Origin: Phlyctochytrium arcticum | Taxonomy: Eukaryota > Chytridiomycota > Chytridiomycetes > Chytridiales > Chytridiaceae | DNA: 64,000 bases | Direction of reading: 5' to 3' | Assembly (NCBI GenBank): GCA_025602905.1 | Contig: JAHLKI010000012.1 | Coordinates: 124,001-188,000, forward strand | Shown here: in pieces, positions 44,406 to 56,337 of the stretch | Layout: each line of letters starts with the position of its first letter | How positions within the stretch are numbered: the stretch's first letter is position 1 | Notes under the pieces: generated by a model | The model's input: the letters and a program-made list of their open reading frames with translations, nothing else | What the model was told of the DNA's origin: nothing | Database searches by the model: none | Translations under genes and position numbers: made by a program

Positions 44406-45579
44406 ATGCGTTTTATTATATGCGTCGGGATGTGCGAGGGCATATGTGAAATGGATGACGACGGCATCCGCTACACATGCAGTTTCCGGGTTTGATACGG
44501 CTTCGGAAAGGTCAAACTTGTCTATTGTGATATGGAGGCCGAAGGAAAGCTGTTGCCGATTCCTAAAGAAGGATCCCTCTACTTCTTGGAGATGCGGACG
44601 ATGGAAATCATAAGCCCTTTGGAAGGGCAAATGGACAAACGGATGCAGATGATTTCGTTGACAGAGCTCATGTCGGAGCAGCCGGTTGTGGCAGATTTAT
44701 TTACCTACGGTATGGCCGGCGCGGAGGTGACAGGCCGTATTGTGGACGTCAGGGCGGCGCCGCCTACCATTACCGTTGAATATCCGGTGTACGACGCTGG
44801 TCGCAGGAGGGAGCAGAAGCGGGAGATGAGGATTGGCATTTCAGGAGGATACTGGGATCGGTGGAGGGAGGAGCTAAAAGTAGGCCAGATTATTCAGGCC
44901 ACCGGATGGATGACAGGGCGAAGGGAAATGGAAGGGGGGAAATTTTGGTGAGGTTCCTGTTGAACAACGCCCCGCTCCGCGCAAGTTAGCATCATTTCTC
45001 ACGCAACAAGACGTGCTCTCAACTTCGTGCCTGATAGCCGCATGGCTTGATATAACCGCACCAGTCCTTGACGTAGCTGATGCCGCCATGAAGATGTGCA
45101 AGGCGAAGAGATGCTTGATGGCTGATGCGTGTGGGAAATTATCCGGACCAAGAGCACGCATATGTGCATTGCAACTCCTGCATCAAAAACCAAAAAACAT
45201 CGGAATGTCGATATGAATTCCCAAGAAATATTAATCACCCTCGACCATCGTTCTCAAGTCTCCCATCGCCTGCGATGTCCACCCCACCGACACTACCGGC
45301 AGCTGGTCGGGCCTGCTCCAGAAACCGGTGTGGCCCAAACTGGTGGACTGCTTCGGGACAGCTGTGCCCCCCTGCTTCTTTTCCCTCGCCATGCAGCCTG
45401 GGGCTCCCTTGGCAATTACCGCTTCCATCAAGTCCTTTTTCATTATTGACAATGCGCGGGGTAACTCCATTACCCATACTTGGCAAATGGAATCAGTGCG
45501 GATGCTGATGCCCATTGGCGAGGTTGTAGACCAGACGATAGTGAACTCTGACGAGTCGGATTGGTTATTGAATATGTAG
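44406..45579 (+). pseudogene. OB-fold / RPA1-like (MEIOB-like) locus with in-frame TGA and frame changes
   Basis: The frame from ATG 44406 reads 29 codons (CEMDDDGIRYTCSFRV), meets TGA at 44493, then continues in the same frame YGFGKVKLVYCDMEA to a stop at 44949. The middle (LYFLEMRTMEIISPLEG; GAEVTGRIVDVRAAPPTITV) and the helix WDRWREELKVGQIIQATG look like an OB fold. Further on, in other frames, HCNSCIKNQKTSECRYEFP resembles the zinc ribbon of the RPA1 C-terminal DNA-binding domain (CxxC...C..EFP), and ACDVHPTDTTGSWSGLLQ to VRMLMPIGEVVDQ resembles the OB strands that follow it. Splicing could join parts (GTGAGG donor at 44948), but I could not find introns that remove the TGA and the frame change near 45255. 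Likely a decayed RPA1/MEIOB-type ssDNA-binding gene. Tentative. Confidence 0.4.
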
Positions 45580-46022
45580 ATGATTTTCTTTTGTTTCTTT
45601 GTACATATCTTGTTTGCTGTTTTCGTTGTATTATTGTGGGCGTTTCTCATTTTCGGACACGTACCTCATGAAGATTGCGTGTAGCTACGTTTGTAGGATG
45701 AATTTCGAGGGTCTTATTGTGATAGATTTTCATTTTCAGCCTGACACAATGCCCAGATAATTCAGGATTTCATTCTGGGGGCAACGTACATACATCGGGT
45801 ACTATCTAAATGACCAAAGATATAGAGCTACATAGAAAAATCTATCAAATCCTGAATCTGTCCCTCTTGCCCTGTTGCCGGGACCTCAAAACCCACGCCA
45901 GCGCACGCCCAGGAAAAGTTCCCATGAATGAGTCAGCGTTTTCATGAGCGTCGAGCGAATCTCCGATCGAGCGAGCTCAAGTCCAAGAAAAACCACGCTG
46001 GAAAACCTGCGTTTTTACAACA
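45580..46022. other. intergenic region
   Basis: About 440 bp upstream of the DUF155 gene. No gene was seen. Confidence 0.6.
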
Positions 46023-47670
46023 ATGTCTTCTACATCAGCATTGAGAATTGCAAGGTCTCAGTTCCTCACGGGAACGAGAGCTCAAAAGGTATTTGCCAGT
46101 GTCTGTCTCTGTTCTCGCAATTTTTTCTGTCCATTAACTTGATCTGTACAGCGTTTTGCCACCAGCAGCTCACTTTGCCGACAATGTCAAAAACTTTCCA
46201 GTCAATCTTTACTCCCCTTGGGATCTGTTCAATCACGACCGCTCAAAAATCAACTACCAGTTAGCCAGTCGTATCTGGGCCGGAACCCAGTCGCTTTTTC
46301 AACTGCTGCCGACAAACCGATTGCTCCAAACTGGAGAGGCAAGAAGAAGAAGGGGGTTCGAGATATTGGAAGGGATGATAATCAACCCGACGTTGTAACG
46401 CCGGCAAAAGAGGTTTGTGCCCGTCCGCCTCCCAGTCTGATACACTTTATCGAAACTGAATTTTTCTTTTGTTTATCCTCAATCAGTCATTACGAGTGAC
46501 GGCCTATTGCACTGCTGAAAGCTACGATTTCCATGTATTACTACCTCTTCTCCAACGCCACTACTTGATTCTTCCATTCTTGATCGACGATGTGTATCAC
46601 GTCCGCCTGGTTGATCCGCCAGCCGACTCTGAGCCACGTATGGGTGTTGACCCACTTGAAGGTAGCCGGCCTGCCCCAGAAGCCTTCATTTTCAAAGATG
46701 GCACACTGGCCACTTGGGGCGCAACAGAGGCACAAAATGCAGCATTGCTCAAGATGATTAAAAGGGCAGAGATAAACCCTTACCCCGAGGCGGAAACAGA
46801 ATGGTTCAATTACTTCTTGGACAACGAACAGTGAGTCTTACATTGAAAATTTGTTCTGTTCGCTAGGAAGTGTTGAACCTTTGATACAGGCCAGGAGGGC
46901 TGACAGCCGAAAGCATCATCATTGGCAACGCGCTGCCACATCACCAAGCCCGTCTCGCGTACTCTTCTGGTTTGGCACGATCAGTCAAGCTAGGGGCCTT
47001 GGAGGATATGCTTGAGCGACATTTGGAGAAAACCCGACAAATTCCCCAGGTTTTGCTGCAGGGAAAGAAACTACCTTTATCTCGTGCAGCGGTTCTCAAA
47101 AACTTGGGAGAGCTCTACCTATTACGAGGCCACCTGAATCTTCACGGTGAACTCTTGGACCACCCCGAGTTTTGCTGGTCCAACGCTAAAATGGAAGACA
47201 TCTTTGAGCGCATGTCGCGCAACCTTGACGTGCGATCACGGATAGCCGTTTTTAACAAAAAGCTAGATTACGCCAACGAATTGACAGAGGTTCTTCGCAG
47301 TCACTTGCATACTGAGCACGGGACGCGCTTGGAATGGGCCATCATCATTTTGATCATGATTGAAGTAGGCTTTCAAATCTACCACACATACAAGGAAGAA
47401 TTTGGAGAAGGTAGCCATCGTGCAATTACCAACCGTCAAAGGAATCAAGTCGCTCAGCAGTCTGAGTTCACATCTGACGAGAACGTTGAGGAGATCGCCG
47501 AACCCAAACAAGATGCTCGAAAATTCGGGAAAACTGCTGAACGGGCATCAATCAACAAGCGGGCAGACAGAGATCGCCGACGCGACGAGGAAGACCTGTC
47601 CGAGGAATCTCGACATAGCACATCTGCCCCTGTTGGTAGTTCTATATTAGGTCGATGGGCCCGGTCATAG
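46023..47670 (+). CDS. mitochondrial DUF155 family protein (RMND1/Mrx10-like)
   Basis: Four exons (46023-46088, 46152-46412, 46487-46830, 46890-47670) give 483 residues. The start MSSTSALRIARSQFLTGTRA plus RFATSSSLCRQC is a textbook mitochondrial presequence, which fixes the ATG at 46023 and the 63-nt first intron. The DUF155 region runs from LRVTAYCTAESYDFHVLL through EAFIFKDGTLATWGAT to SNAKMEDIFERMSRNLDVRS, ending in a C-terminal membrane helix (LEWAIIILIMIEVGFQI). Human RMND1 and yeast Mrx10 anchor mitoribosomes at the inner membrane and support translation. Yeast Rmd1/Rmd8 are related but lack the presequence. A basic/acidic low-complexity tail follows the membrane helix. Confidence 0.92.
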
Positions 47671-47893
47671 TTTTGATTCTACTGCTAGGTTATATAGGTC
47701 TTGCCAACATTTTGTCCCAATTCTGTCACATACCACTAATTATATATTTACACTCGGTACTGCACACATGAACCCGGTAGCACCTCACAATGAGCGTGAA
47801 ACTTGTAAGCTATCGCACAGGTCGATGAGGTACCTATTCCCCAGGTCTATGATGACCGCCAATTCGGTACATAACTCTGCCGTATAGAGGAGG

Positions 47894-48600
47894 CTACACG
47901 TATTCTTTTGTTTTGTGCTCATGTTGCAGTGCGTTGGCAACTGACTCTGCCACTATGTTCATCGGAGCCGCTAGACTCTTCCCAGCGTCAATCAACATTC
48001 CTGTACACCATCATAAGTCCCAATCCCCAAAAAACACAGCTTTCGCATACGAATAGTACCTGAACTCGCGTCAAGCGATGCGAGTAACGTAAGAACCAAA
48101 GGAAAATGGTTGAATTGGACAACCTGATCCTCATCAAATGTGCTCATAATCATGGTATTTTTGCCAAATCCCAGCTTTCCAGTCTAAAACAACAGCTTGT
48201 GCCGACTGAGAAAAGTGTGCTTGGCATTGAGGTGACCATTGTCCAGGGGTTTACCTGATCACTCGCTACGGAGAACGTAGCCGAGAATGCCGGTTCGAGA
48301 ATATCATCCGACAGTTCTGGGTTGATGGCTTTATGCTGGTTAGATGGGGCAGCTAGCAACAGATGTAGCAGTGCACACCTTTGGCTATTATCACTCCATC
48401 TTTGTCGGAAACCATCACTGCCTTGAGGTGCTCCGTGCTGTAAAGATCTCGTCAATCGGGAGCCGCACCACCTCAACATAAACAAACTCGCTCGTACCGC
48501 TCCAGCGCTCTTTGGAGAAGATTTTCTAGCTGCAAAAGACCCTGGTTAGGTATCCGGTTTCCACTAGACGAAAGTGCAAGTAACTTACCTCAGATGCCAT
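47894..48600 (-). CDS. LAMTOR3: Ragulator subunit LAMTOR3 (MP1)
   Basis: Minus-strand gene with a 12-nt first exon (48589-48600, MASE) followed by small exons. The joined protein reads LENLLQRALERTEHLKAVM, SDKDGVIIAKAINPEL, ATFSVASDQTGKLGFGKNT, DEDQVVQFNHFPLVLTLLAS and GMLIDAGKSLAAPMN. This is the roadblock fold of LAMTOR3 (MP1), with the family order VSD+DGV / SDQ..KLG..KN / YQVVQFN.LPL. LAMTOR3 pairs with LAMTOR2 in the Ragulator complex, which anchors Rag GTPases at the lysosome/vacuole for TORC1 control. TAG is at 47894. Divergent from the ZC4H2-like gene. Confidence 0.87.
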
Positions 48601-48869
48601 GATGGTTTCAGTAGATGTATTGACACTGTTGGCTTCACAGACTTGCGGGAACTTTGCAAGGTCATCACTTCCCAGCCCTAGCTAGAATTCGAACTTTCGC
48701 AAATCCTCCGATCCTTGTTCTGGCACTTTTTGCAAAGAGTTTATTTTAGGTTTTTTTCATTAGAACCAGCCCTATACAAGCTTGCGTTCAGTGCCCCAAT
48801 ACGGATCGGATTTCAGAACTGGATCAAACGACTTGACCTTTTATTGGCAATCTGGAGAACTGAACAGTC

Positions 48870-49729
48870 ATGTCGGCGGTGAGCGAACCGCGACGGAGGT
48901 TGGAAGAGTTGCATGAAATTCGGTATGTCGACTCAGAGTAAACTCTATCATAGAATTGTTTATGGAGATATTTTGCATCTCCCATCGGAACTTTATTAGA
49001 AATGGGTGAACAAGTACTAATCATGATTTTTGACAACAGAACAGAGAGTCAGCGTCTCAATCAGACCAAATCCAAGGTCATCAATGCCACCCAACGCATC
49101 GAAAAGCATGAAGCGCTCATGAGCGAAATGTCATCTGAACAACGCAAACTCTTTTCCGAGAAACTTGCGTTGGTGGATAAACTCCGAACGGTGCAATCTG
49201 ACATGGAAAACATTCGGGTTGCGCAGCGGCAGCTCCGAGAAACGAATCGAGCGCATCAGGAAGAATTGAAAAAGCTCCGGCAAGAGCAATATGAGCCGTT
49301 GAAGGATCGAATTGATGCTTTGCGGCAGAGACATGGATTGGGCAAGCTCCCAAATGTTCAAGATGAGATTGAGAATGAAACATCAAAGTAGGGTCTTTGT
49401 TCTTGGTGCATTGTCCCATTGATTTCCTAAATTTTGTCTCTCACAGATACCTGCAAGAACGACGTGAACGGTGGCGCGAATCAGGCCTTCTGGATGCCGC
49501 GACGCTCTATAGCGATTCTACTGCCAACCTCTCCCCCGCTGCAGCAGCTACCCCCAACAACTATCATACCCTCTCCACCCCCGGCGGCTCCACGTATCCA
49601 TCCTCGTCAGCTAGTACACCCTCCCAATCCCCACGGCGCGTTACCGATAGTAAGGAAACGCTTGCCACCAGTTCGACCACTCGCGGTCGCCAGCGTGATC
49701 CTTTGGACAAAAGACGTCGGAAGAAGTGA
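48870..49729 (+). CDS. ZC4H2-like coiled-coil protein lacking the zinc finger
   Basis: Three exons (48870-48922, 49040-49387, 49447-49729) give 227 residues, nearly the length of human ZC4H2 (224). The coiled coil matches its family: LEELHEIR at the N-terminus, then MSSEQRKLFSEKLALVDKL and, diagnostically, YEPLKDRIDALRQRHGLGKLP (here split: YEPLKDRIDAL, then GLGKLPNVQDE). The C-terminus is Ser/Thr/Pro-rich and ends in a basic tail (DPLDKRRRKK). In animals the C4H2 zinc finger sits just before such a tail; no cysteine cluster exists here in any frame nearby. Function in fungi is unknown. Confidence 0.8.
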
Positions 49730-50109
49730 GATGTGTCTGAAATCGTCCGTGACAGCTACAGTACATTCCGCCGTGATCCGACGAGCTTTCTTCCTATAGT
49801 GTAGGTCGCGCCCCCCTCTGGTAGAGTAGCGGCTCTTTTCCTTTCATGTGCCTTCGATACATGTCCTTCCCTTTCCCGTCAGCTAATGCGAGTTGTACTA
49901 AGTTAAGGACACAAATACTTTTTTGGTAATAGCGCAGTACCACAAGTGAGAGAGCAAGGCGATATTGAACCTTACAAAGAGATTAAATTCAAGATAAAGT
50001 GGATATGTACAGAACAATGCGTCGTGACAATAAGCAAAAAAGCTCACACACACTAACGTCGATGAGGAGGAAGTCATCGATGGGTGTGGATAGAAAAGAA
50101 AATATAGCT
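49730..50109. other. convergent intergenic region
   Basis: About 380 bp between the ZC4H2-like and SF3B2 3' ends. No gene was seen. Confidence 0.6.
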
Positions 50110-52267
50110 CTAAAACTTGAATTTTTCCTTCTGTTTGCCCTTTTCCGACTTTTCCTTCTTTTGCTTTTTGGCGTTTTGCTTCTGGGCATGCTCAGCGACC
50201 ATGTCCGAAAAGTCCTCTTTGGCTGTTTCCGCCTTGGATACGTTGAGTTGTTGGTCATATTTGCGTTTGATGGTATCTTCATCGAGGCCTTCCTGCAAGT
50301 CTTCGGGGTTGAGACTGACTTCCACTGCGCCCTTGCGCTTAGTCCCGCGAGCTTCTGAGAGGTCATACACATGTTGACTGCCCATGAATCCTTTGACGTG
50401 TCCTTGCTTTTCGGGAACAACGGTGTACAGCTGCTTTGGCTCCTCGATGACATTCCTAAGATTAAGAGATGATGAGTACGTGTTATGAAATCAATTAGTC
50501 CGCGCAAGCGTACCTTCGTGACTCCTTTCGGAGTTCGATATGCTCTGGTGTTTCCAGACCGCTCGGTACACTACTCATACCGCTGGGCGTAACCAGTCCA
50601 CTCTCGGGTACTTCGTCCTCTTCAGCTTCCTCGTCCTCATCTTCATCCTCTTCTTCTTGTTCGGACTCTTCCTCCTCTTCTTCCTCCACCTCCAATTCAC
50701 CCCAACGGGCTCGCTCAATCGGCGCAACATGCTAAAAACTGATAAGCAACCCAACAAATACAATGACGAAAACAAGATTTCAAACCTCCATTGGTATAGT
50801 TTGCGCCATTGTACCAAACACATCGCCGTACAAGGGCCGACCGTATTCATCGACAGGTGGCCTTCCCCAGCCGCCAGGGTGGAAACCCCATTGGGCACCC
50901 TCGGGTATAGGTGCGCTAAGGCCGGGAATTTTTAATTGAGGGTAGCTAGGTGGTGGTCCGTAACGCTGCATGTTGATAAGCCATGGGGGTGGTGCTAATG
51001 GCGGCATGCTCAGGGCAGCTTTGAGCTCTTCACTCAATTGTCCAGGTTTCTTTGCTTTCAGTTTCGTCTCAAACTCTTTGCCCTCGTAATACCTACAAGA
51101 ATGTATCAATGCGACTGCAGCATCTCACTTGGTTCAGGTACTTACAAGTCACCATGTATTGTCAACTTTGGCTTAGTTTGCCACCGGAAAAACGCATCGT
51201 GCAATTTTTGATAGTCAATATCAAGCTTTCCCATCTTTGGTTGCATCCTCTCTCTGGTTTTCGTCTTGAGTTTCGAGGTATCCTCCTTGTCCCTTACGGC
51301 TGATCGCATCTCCATGATACCAGTCGCTACAATGAAATCTGCCAAGTGTGGCTGTAAGAAATGTACTTGAGTGGTTAAAGTCAGAAAGGGACGTTACCTG
51401 GAAGAGCAAAAGGCGGCTTTTCGATACCACGCTTGCCCTGCAAATACTTTCGCTTTTGACTCCAATGTACAGGAACAGGCACCGTATTCCGATAGGACTT
51501 GAGATGTACCAAAAGTTTAGGATCTGCGGCCGTGACATCGACCCACTAGAAATATCTAAGCGTTAATCGAATAGTTCGAAATGAGTCGTAATCCAAACAA
51601 CATTACATCGACAACTTCCGGCTTCCTGACTAACTGCTTCAATTCCGCGACGGACAAGCGATTCAGTTTTCGGAGCTTTTTCTTGGACATCTCGCCGTTG
51701 GCATCTTCTCCCTCCTCATCGCTATCCTCCAAATCAGAATTCCCATTATTAGACTTGGTTTCGACATCTTCGCCTCCGTCCGCTTTGTTGACTCCCTCGC
51801 CAGTCTCTTCCTCGTCTTCTGGTTGAATTGTAAACTTGGCAAAGACTCGATTGTAGTCTGCGAAAAGAGGATCGTCGACTTCTATTGGTGCAGTGATATA
51901 CTCTACTTCAACTTTGATCTCGTCCTTCTCCGCTGGCTTGGCAGTCTAACGATATGATTCAGAATTTGCCAGTCCACACAAGAGGCAAAAGTCTTACCTC
52001 AGTAGAAGACCGTTCCGGAAGCTTGGCCGAGGCCGCCTTCTTCTTTCGTCGCTTTGTAGGCTTCTTTTCCTTGTCGCCCTTGCTCACACCGTTGGCACCA
52101 GATCCCGTATGCACACCATTGGCGGTCTCGTTCAAAGCAAGATGTCGTGATACTCGGTCGAGGAGAGTTGAGCGAGGACCCACAGGATCCAGGCCTAACT
52201 TTATGACATATTCCTTAAGATCACTGTCACTGAAGAGTTTGTAGTCGCCGGTAGTGCTGGGTGCCAT
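50110..52267 (-). CDS. CUS1: splicing factor 3b subunit 2 (SF3B2/Cus1)
   Basis: Multi-exon minus-strand gene from ATG 52267 to TAG 50110. The N-terminus is a SAP-like helix pair (FSDSDLKEYVIKLGLDP). Then come a Lys-rich and acidic linker, the conserved core ADPKLLVHLKSYRNTVPVPV, KRKYLQGKRGIEKPPFALP, KLDIDYQKLHDAFFRWQTKP, the PSP domain (PPPWLINMQRYGPPPSYPQL; GFHPGGWGRPPVDEYGRP), an Asp/Glu-rich block and a Lys-rich C-terminus. SF3B2 binds SF3B1/SF3B4 in U2 snRNP and helps anchor it at the branch site. All conserved segments are present in order. The acidic/lysine low complexity is usual for the family. Confidence 0.95.
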
Positions 52268-52850
52268 TTTGATGTTTTTTGCGGACCAAACCCGCACTTG
52301 TTCCAGCAGAAAATAGCCACTCAGACTGTCACCAAACACCAAACTACCAAGATATCGAGCCTATGTCAGTCTCTACCGCAACTTTTTGGTTCCCAGTTCT
52401 GCAAAATCCAGCAATTGTGAAATCGGCCTGCAAGGGCACCGGCCGGTTGTAAATTCATTTATCGCCGCGTATGGCCCACGTGACTGGCTGTAAACTTCAT
52501 CGCCGAGCGAAACAACCGAGCCAAATCAACCTTGGCAGCCAACGCAACGTCGACCAGAATCTCTACCTACACAATTATTCATAGGAGAGCCATCCACTGC
52601 AACTTGCGGCCTATCCACATCCCTCTACCTGTTCTGGATCAGATCTCGGAAACTCTCACTGACACTCAGTACGGCGCGTCTGATCCGCGACAAAGGGCTT
52701 TCGGACGGGCTTTACTTTGGTTACGGGTAGGAAAGGGGAACTCCCAAATGCCTTTTACAAACGTCAGGATTGACTTATATTCACTTCAGGCGATTCGTCA
52801 GTGATTGAGGAACTAGGGACTTCTTTGAAAAGCGCGTACCTGTGATAGTA
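52268..52850. other. divergent promoter region
   Basis: About 580 bp between the SF3B2 and homeobox start codons. No gene was seen. Confidence 0.6.
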
Positions 52851-54480
52851 ATGGAAGGTTTAAAATCAGAGGAAGGGTCCTCAAAGCGTCGTAAAGGCAA
52901 CGACGAACAGAGTATAAGCGATGTATCTACTCATCAAGACATTGCGCAACATGAGCAGGCCGCGTCCGCTTCAGCTCCGGCGCCGGCGCCAGAGTCATCT
53001 GCCGCTGCGAATGATACTGGTACAGCGCTACTCCAGAAATTAGTAAAGGCAGCTCAAGAATCCGGTGATCACAATACCGGTGTCACTCCAACACAAATGA
53101 TCATACAACAGGCTATTGCTGCTTTACCCGACACGCCTAGTGGCGATGTCGTTCCCATGCTCGGACAACAACACCATCAGGCTGATCCAAGTAGTGAACC
53201 GCCATCTGGCCTCCCCGCCCTGCCTCAGCCAGCATCCATGGCATCCTTTGTGCAATCGTCACTTCATTGGGTATACAACATATCCACTCCCGAGACCTTT
53301 GATAGCAATGGACAGCCGCTGAATCGGCGGAAAAGGCGCCGTACCACTGACGAAGAACAAGCAGCTCTAGAGGCCGCTTATCGTTTGGATCCGCAAATGC
53401 CTCCTGCTGAGAGGGAAAAGCTTGCCAACACTTTGAATATGCCGGCGAAGGTATGCTCAAAATTTTGTTTGCATCTATGTTCGCGCTTTGCTGAATTCTT
53501 TCCTCGATACATAGAGCGTACAGATTTGGTTTCAAAATCGCCGTCAAACCGCCAAGAAGAACCGAGATGGGACATGGGACGGTCTCGGCAAATGGCAGCG
53601 AACACCGTACAAGGTGGTAGGCAACTACAAAGTGGTTGGCCCTGAACATGTGGCCACACCCACTCCAACGAAAAACAACGATCCCATTGATCATGCAGGC
53701 GTGGTAGATGCAGTACATGCTCTGATTGGACTATCACAGGGTAGCTCACAAGAAGAAGTTAAATCTGTCACAGGTGAATCATCAGCGGGCGATGCAGACC
53801 CCGGGCACAACAATAGCCCCGAGCACAACAACGCAGCAGATCCCAGCGGCGGTGAAAGTGGGTCATCGTCTCGACGAAACCTCCGAAGAAATGTGCATCG
53901 AGTTGCCGCAGAGGCCGTCAAGCAAATAAAGAAATATCCTGGTAAGGGTAAAAAGAAAGCAGAGGTCGCCCCCACCGATCCGGAGGAACCCGCAGCCGCG
54001 CCCCATGAAGAACGGACATTGCAATCCCAAAGCCCTCCACTTCTTCCCGATCCTGCTATTGACGTTGTTCCGCCTCCAACCACCACCACTCCTACCCAGT
54101 CAGAAGAAGCCTCCACAGCTGAAAAAGTTGCTTCGCAACCGCAGGCAGATGCCAGCACCCCTGCTGAAAGCAATAAATCTGCCGCTGCACCCGCCGCTGA
54201 AGTTGGCAAGTCCCCCCAAGTTCCACCGTCCCTTATACCCAACAAATCCTTTATAACACCAGCAGCCAACACGCCAAAGTCGGCCAATGTCGAAGGCGGC
54301 CCATCGCCAGCAGCAACACTATTGGAACTTCCCGCCGGCCTCCCCGCCCGTTTATCAACCACGACCAGTTTGAGTCAAACTTCAGAATTTTTCAATTTTA
54401 CCAGTTATGTGGCTGATTTGGATGCCGAGTCCTCAGCTGTCGATGATCCTCCTGCTGCTCGTGCAAACCATGCCCGTTGA
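52851..54480 (+). CDS. homeodomain transcription factor
   Basis: Two exons (52851-53450, 53515-54480) give 521 residues. The homeodomain spans about residues 158-217 and is split by the intron in helix 3: RRKRRRTTDEEQAALEAAYR ... LANTLNMPAK then SVQIWFQNRRQTAKKN. Helix 3 keeps the W-F-x-N-R-R core that contacts DNA. It is followed by a short conserved block (WQRTPYKVVGNYKVVGP) and a long Ala/Pro/Thr/Glu-rich tail, probably activating or disordered. It is a typical non-TALE homeobox as in fungal Pho2/Yox1-type proteins; targets cannot be told. Divergent from SF3B2. Confidence 0.93.
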
Positions 54481-54644
54481 GCGGATATATAGTTTTTTTT
54501 TGAAGATAAATTTCTATTTATAATATTCGTTCTATCATACAGTTGTGCACTCTCGTTGTGTGTGATGCACATGCTTTTTACGTTTCGTGCCAGAAAAAGC
54601 TTTCGTTACAGGATTAAGGAGGGTATATATATGCGCGGATTTGT

Positions 54645-56098
54645 TTAGGATTTCCAGTCAAAGGCTAATAACCATTCGTAGCAGAGGAACATGATGGTAG
54701 ATTGTGATCCTGTCCATACCATTCGCGGCACGGCCCCACTAAACAGTCCTCGCACGCCACGTTGGGCGTATATGCCGCGTATGGCGGGGGTTATGCCAGT
54801 GTAGTATGGAGCAAGCTTGGCACTACTGGATGGTAATGGGGGTACGGGCGGTGGAGGTGTTGCGTTGTCGACAAAAGGCAATCGGGGTTTGGAGCGACTT
54901 TGGGTTTGGAGGTAGGTTTTGATAACGTCGAGAGGGGTTGTGATGAATCCAGCGAGTGTGCCTGCCAATGCGCCAGGGATAATGTCGTGCCATATGGTGA
55001 GAGAGTCTTTTCCGAAATGCTTGAGTATCCGTGCGCGCGCAATTTCTATGGTTGAAAAGTCAGAAAACTGTAAAAGAGGAATTTGAAGTGCACGAACCGT
55101 ATATTGTGAATTGACATGCTGTGTATGGGACATCACGCGCGAGAGTTGCTCTCCATCCGTAATAGAGGCCCCTAGGACCGGATCGTTTCCAGATCTACAG
55201 AAAACCACTTAGATCCCCAAGAAAAAAGTGATCTATTGCCATTCACTCACGGATGAGAGAGCGTGTAGATCCCCTTTGTAGTTATGCGGTGACACACTGT
55301 AAGGGTTGTTATATCGTCCCTGTAACTGCATCCGAGTTTTGACAACCTAAATTTGCCGGTCAAAAAAAAGTGTTGCGCTGCGTTTAAGTGTTGGACCTCT
55401 TACCTCAGATGGGACATATACTATGGACGCTATGGAGTCTCCCAGCGCACCGGCCATAAAGTAGGCCACGCTTTCGCTGACCCCATGATCAATCAATTCC
55501 CGTTTACACTTTTCGTAGGTTGTAAAGTAGATGGTTGTGGCGAGTATCGATCCAACGGCCGCGGACCCGAACCCGCCAAAGAGTCCTCGGACGCCTTCCT
55601 TCCGGTGTATATGCCGCATCGCTTGTATTGTTCCTGTTTTTCAAAATGATGAGCAAACACGGATGGTTTACGGTGACAGAAAGCAGACTGACATGCCATT
55701 GTACTTTTGTGCCAGACCCGTCGTTCCATCCCGTTGCTAATGTTGTTCCGTTAATCACAAAGTTGCATTGCAAGCTCCAAAGAGTCATATGTACCATCCG
55801 CGTTTTGACAGTATCAACGCTTTTTTGGAATTTGACAAGTTAGACCAACGCTCGACCGGTAAAATCAGAGAGAGACTCACGCATGCATAAGTGAATCGGC
55901 TAGTGAGCCGGCCACACCCCCGCAGGCAATAACCTAAGTTGCAAGTGTTTAGATAAAGGTGTACTCTTCGGTTCAACTAGTTGAAGCTTTGGGCAGTACC
56001 TTGACAAGCTCATGCCGTGGGGTGTTGCCCTCAGTTGGTGTAGGAGAGGACGGGGGTTCGGGCGTCAGGGTCGGAAAGGAGCTTGATTCTTTAAGCAT
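54645..56098 (-). CDS. mitochondrial carrier family protein (Mme1/YMR166C-like)
   Basis: Minus-strand gene from ATG 56098. Exon 1 (56000-56098) encodes a Ser/Pro-rich lead; exon 2 (55881-55933) gives IACGGVAGSLADSLM; a 25-nt exon (55795-55819) supplies AVDTVKTRM, the first carrier signature. Later exons contain IHRKEGVRGLFGGFG, YVPSE then VVKTRMQLQGRYNN (second signature), RSGPRGLYYGWRATLARDVP, ITTPLDVIKTYLQTQ (third signature) and GVRGLFSGAVPRMVWTGSQS. Three repeats and the order of loops resemble yeast YMR166C (Mme1) more than other carriers; substrate remains unproven. The junction at about 55620-55700 between the first and second repeat could not be resolved in frame. Confidence 0.85.
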
Positions 56099-56337
56099 GT
56101 TCAGCCCTCCATGCCCCAGGCGATGCCAGCGATTTTGAAGATTTGCGAAGACCAAGTTTGAACTTCAAATTGTTCAATTATTGTTGGCGTCGGATATGGT
56201 ATTTACAGCCACTCACTCAGATGCAGTGATGCACGCCAGGATGCACGCGAAGTCTGACGCTAAGTTCGTTTGAACTTTGCAGATCTCTGGCAGGATCTCG
56301 ACCACCCTTTCGCTTGGAATGACCCCAGCCATCTTTT

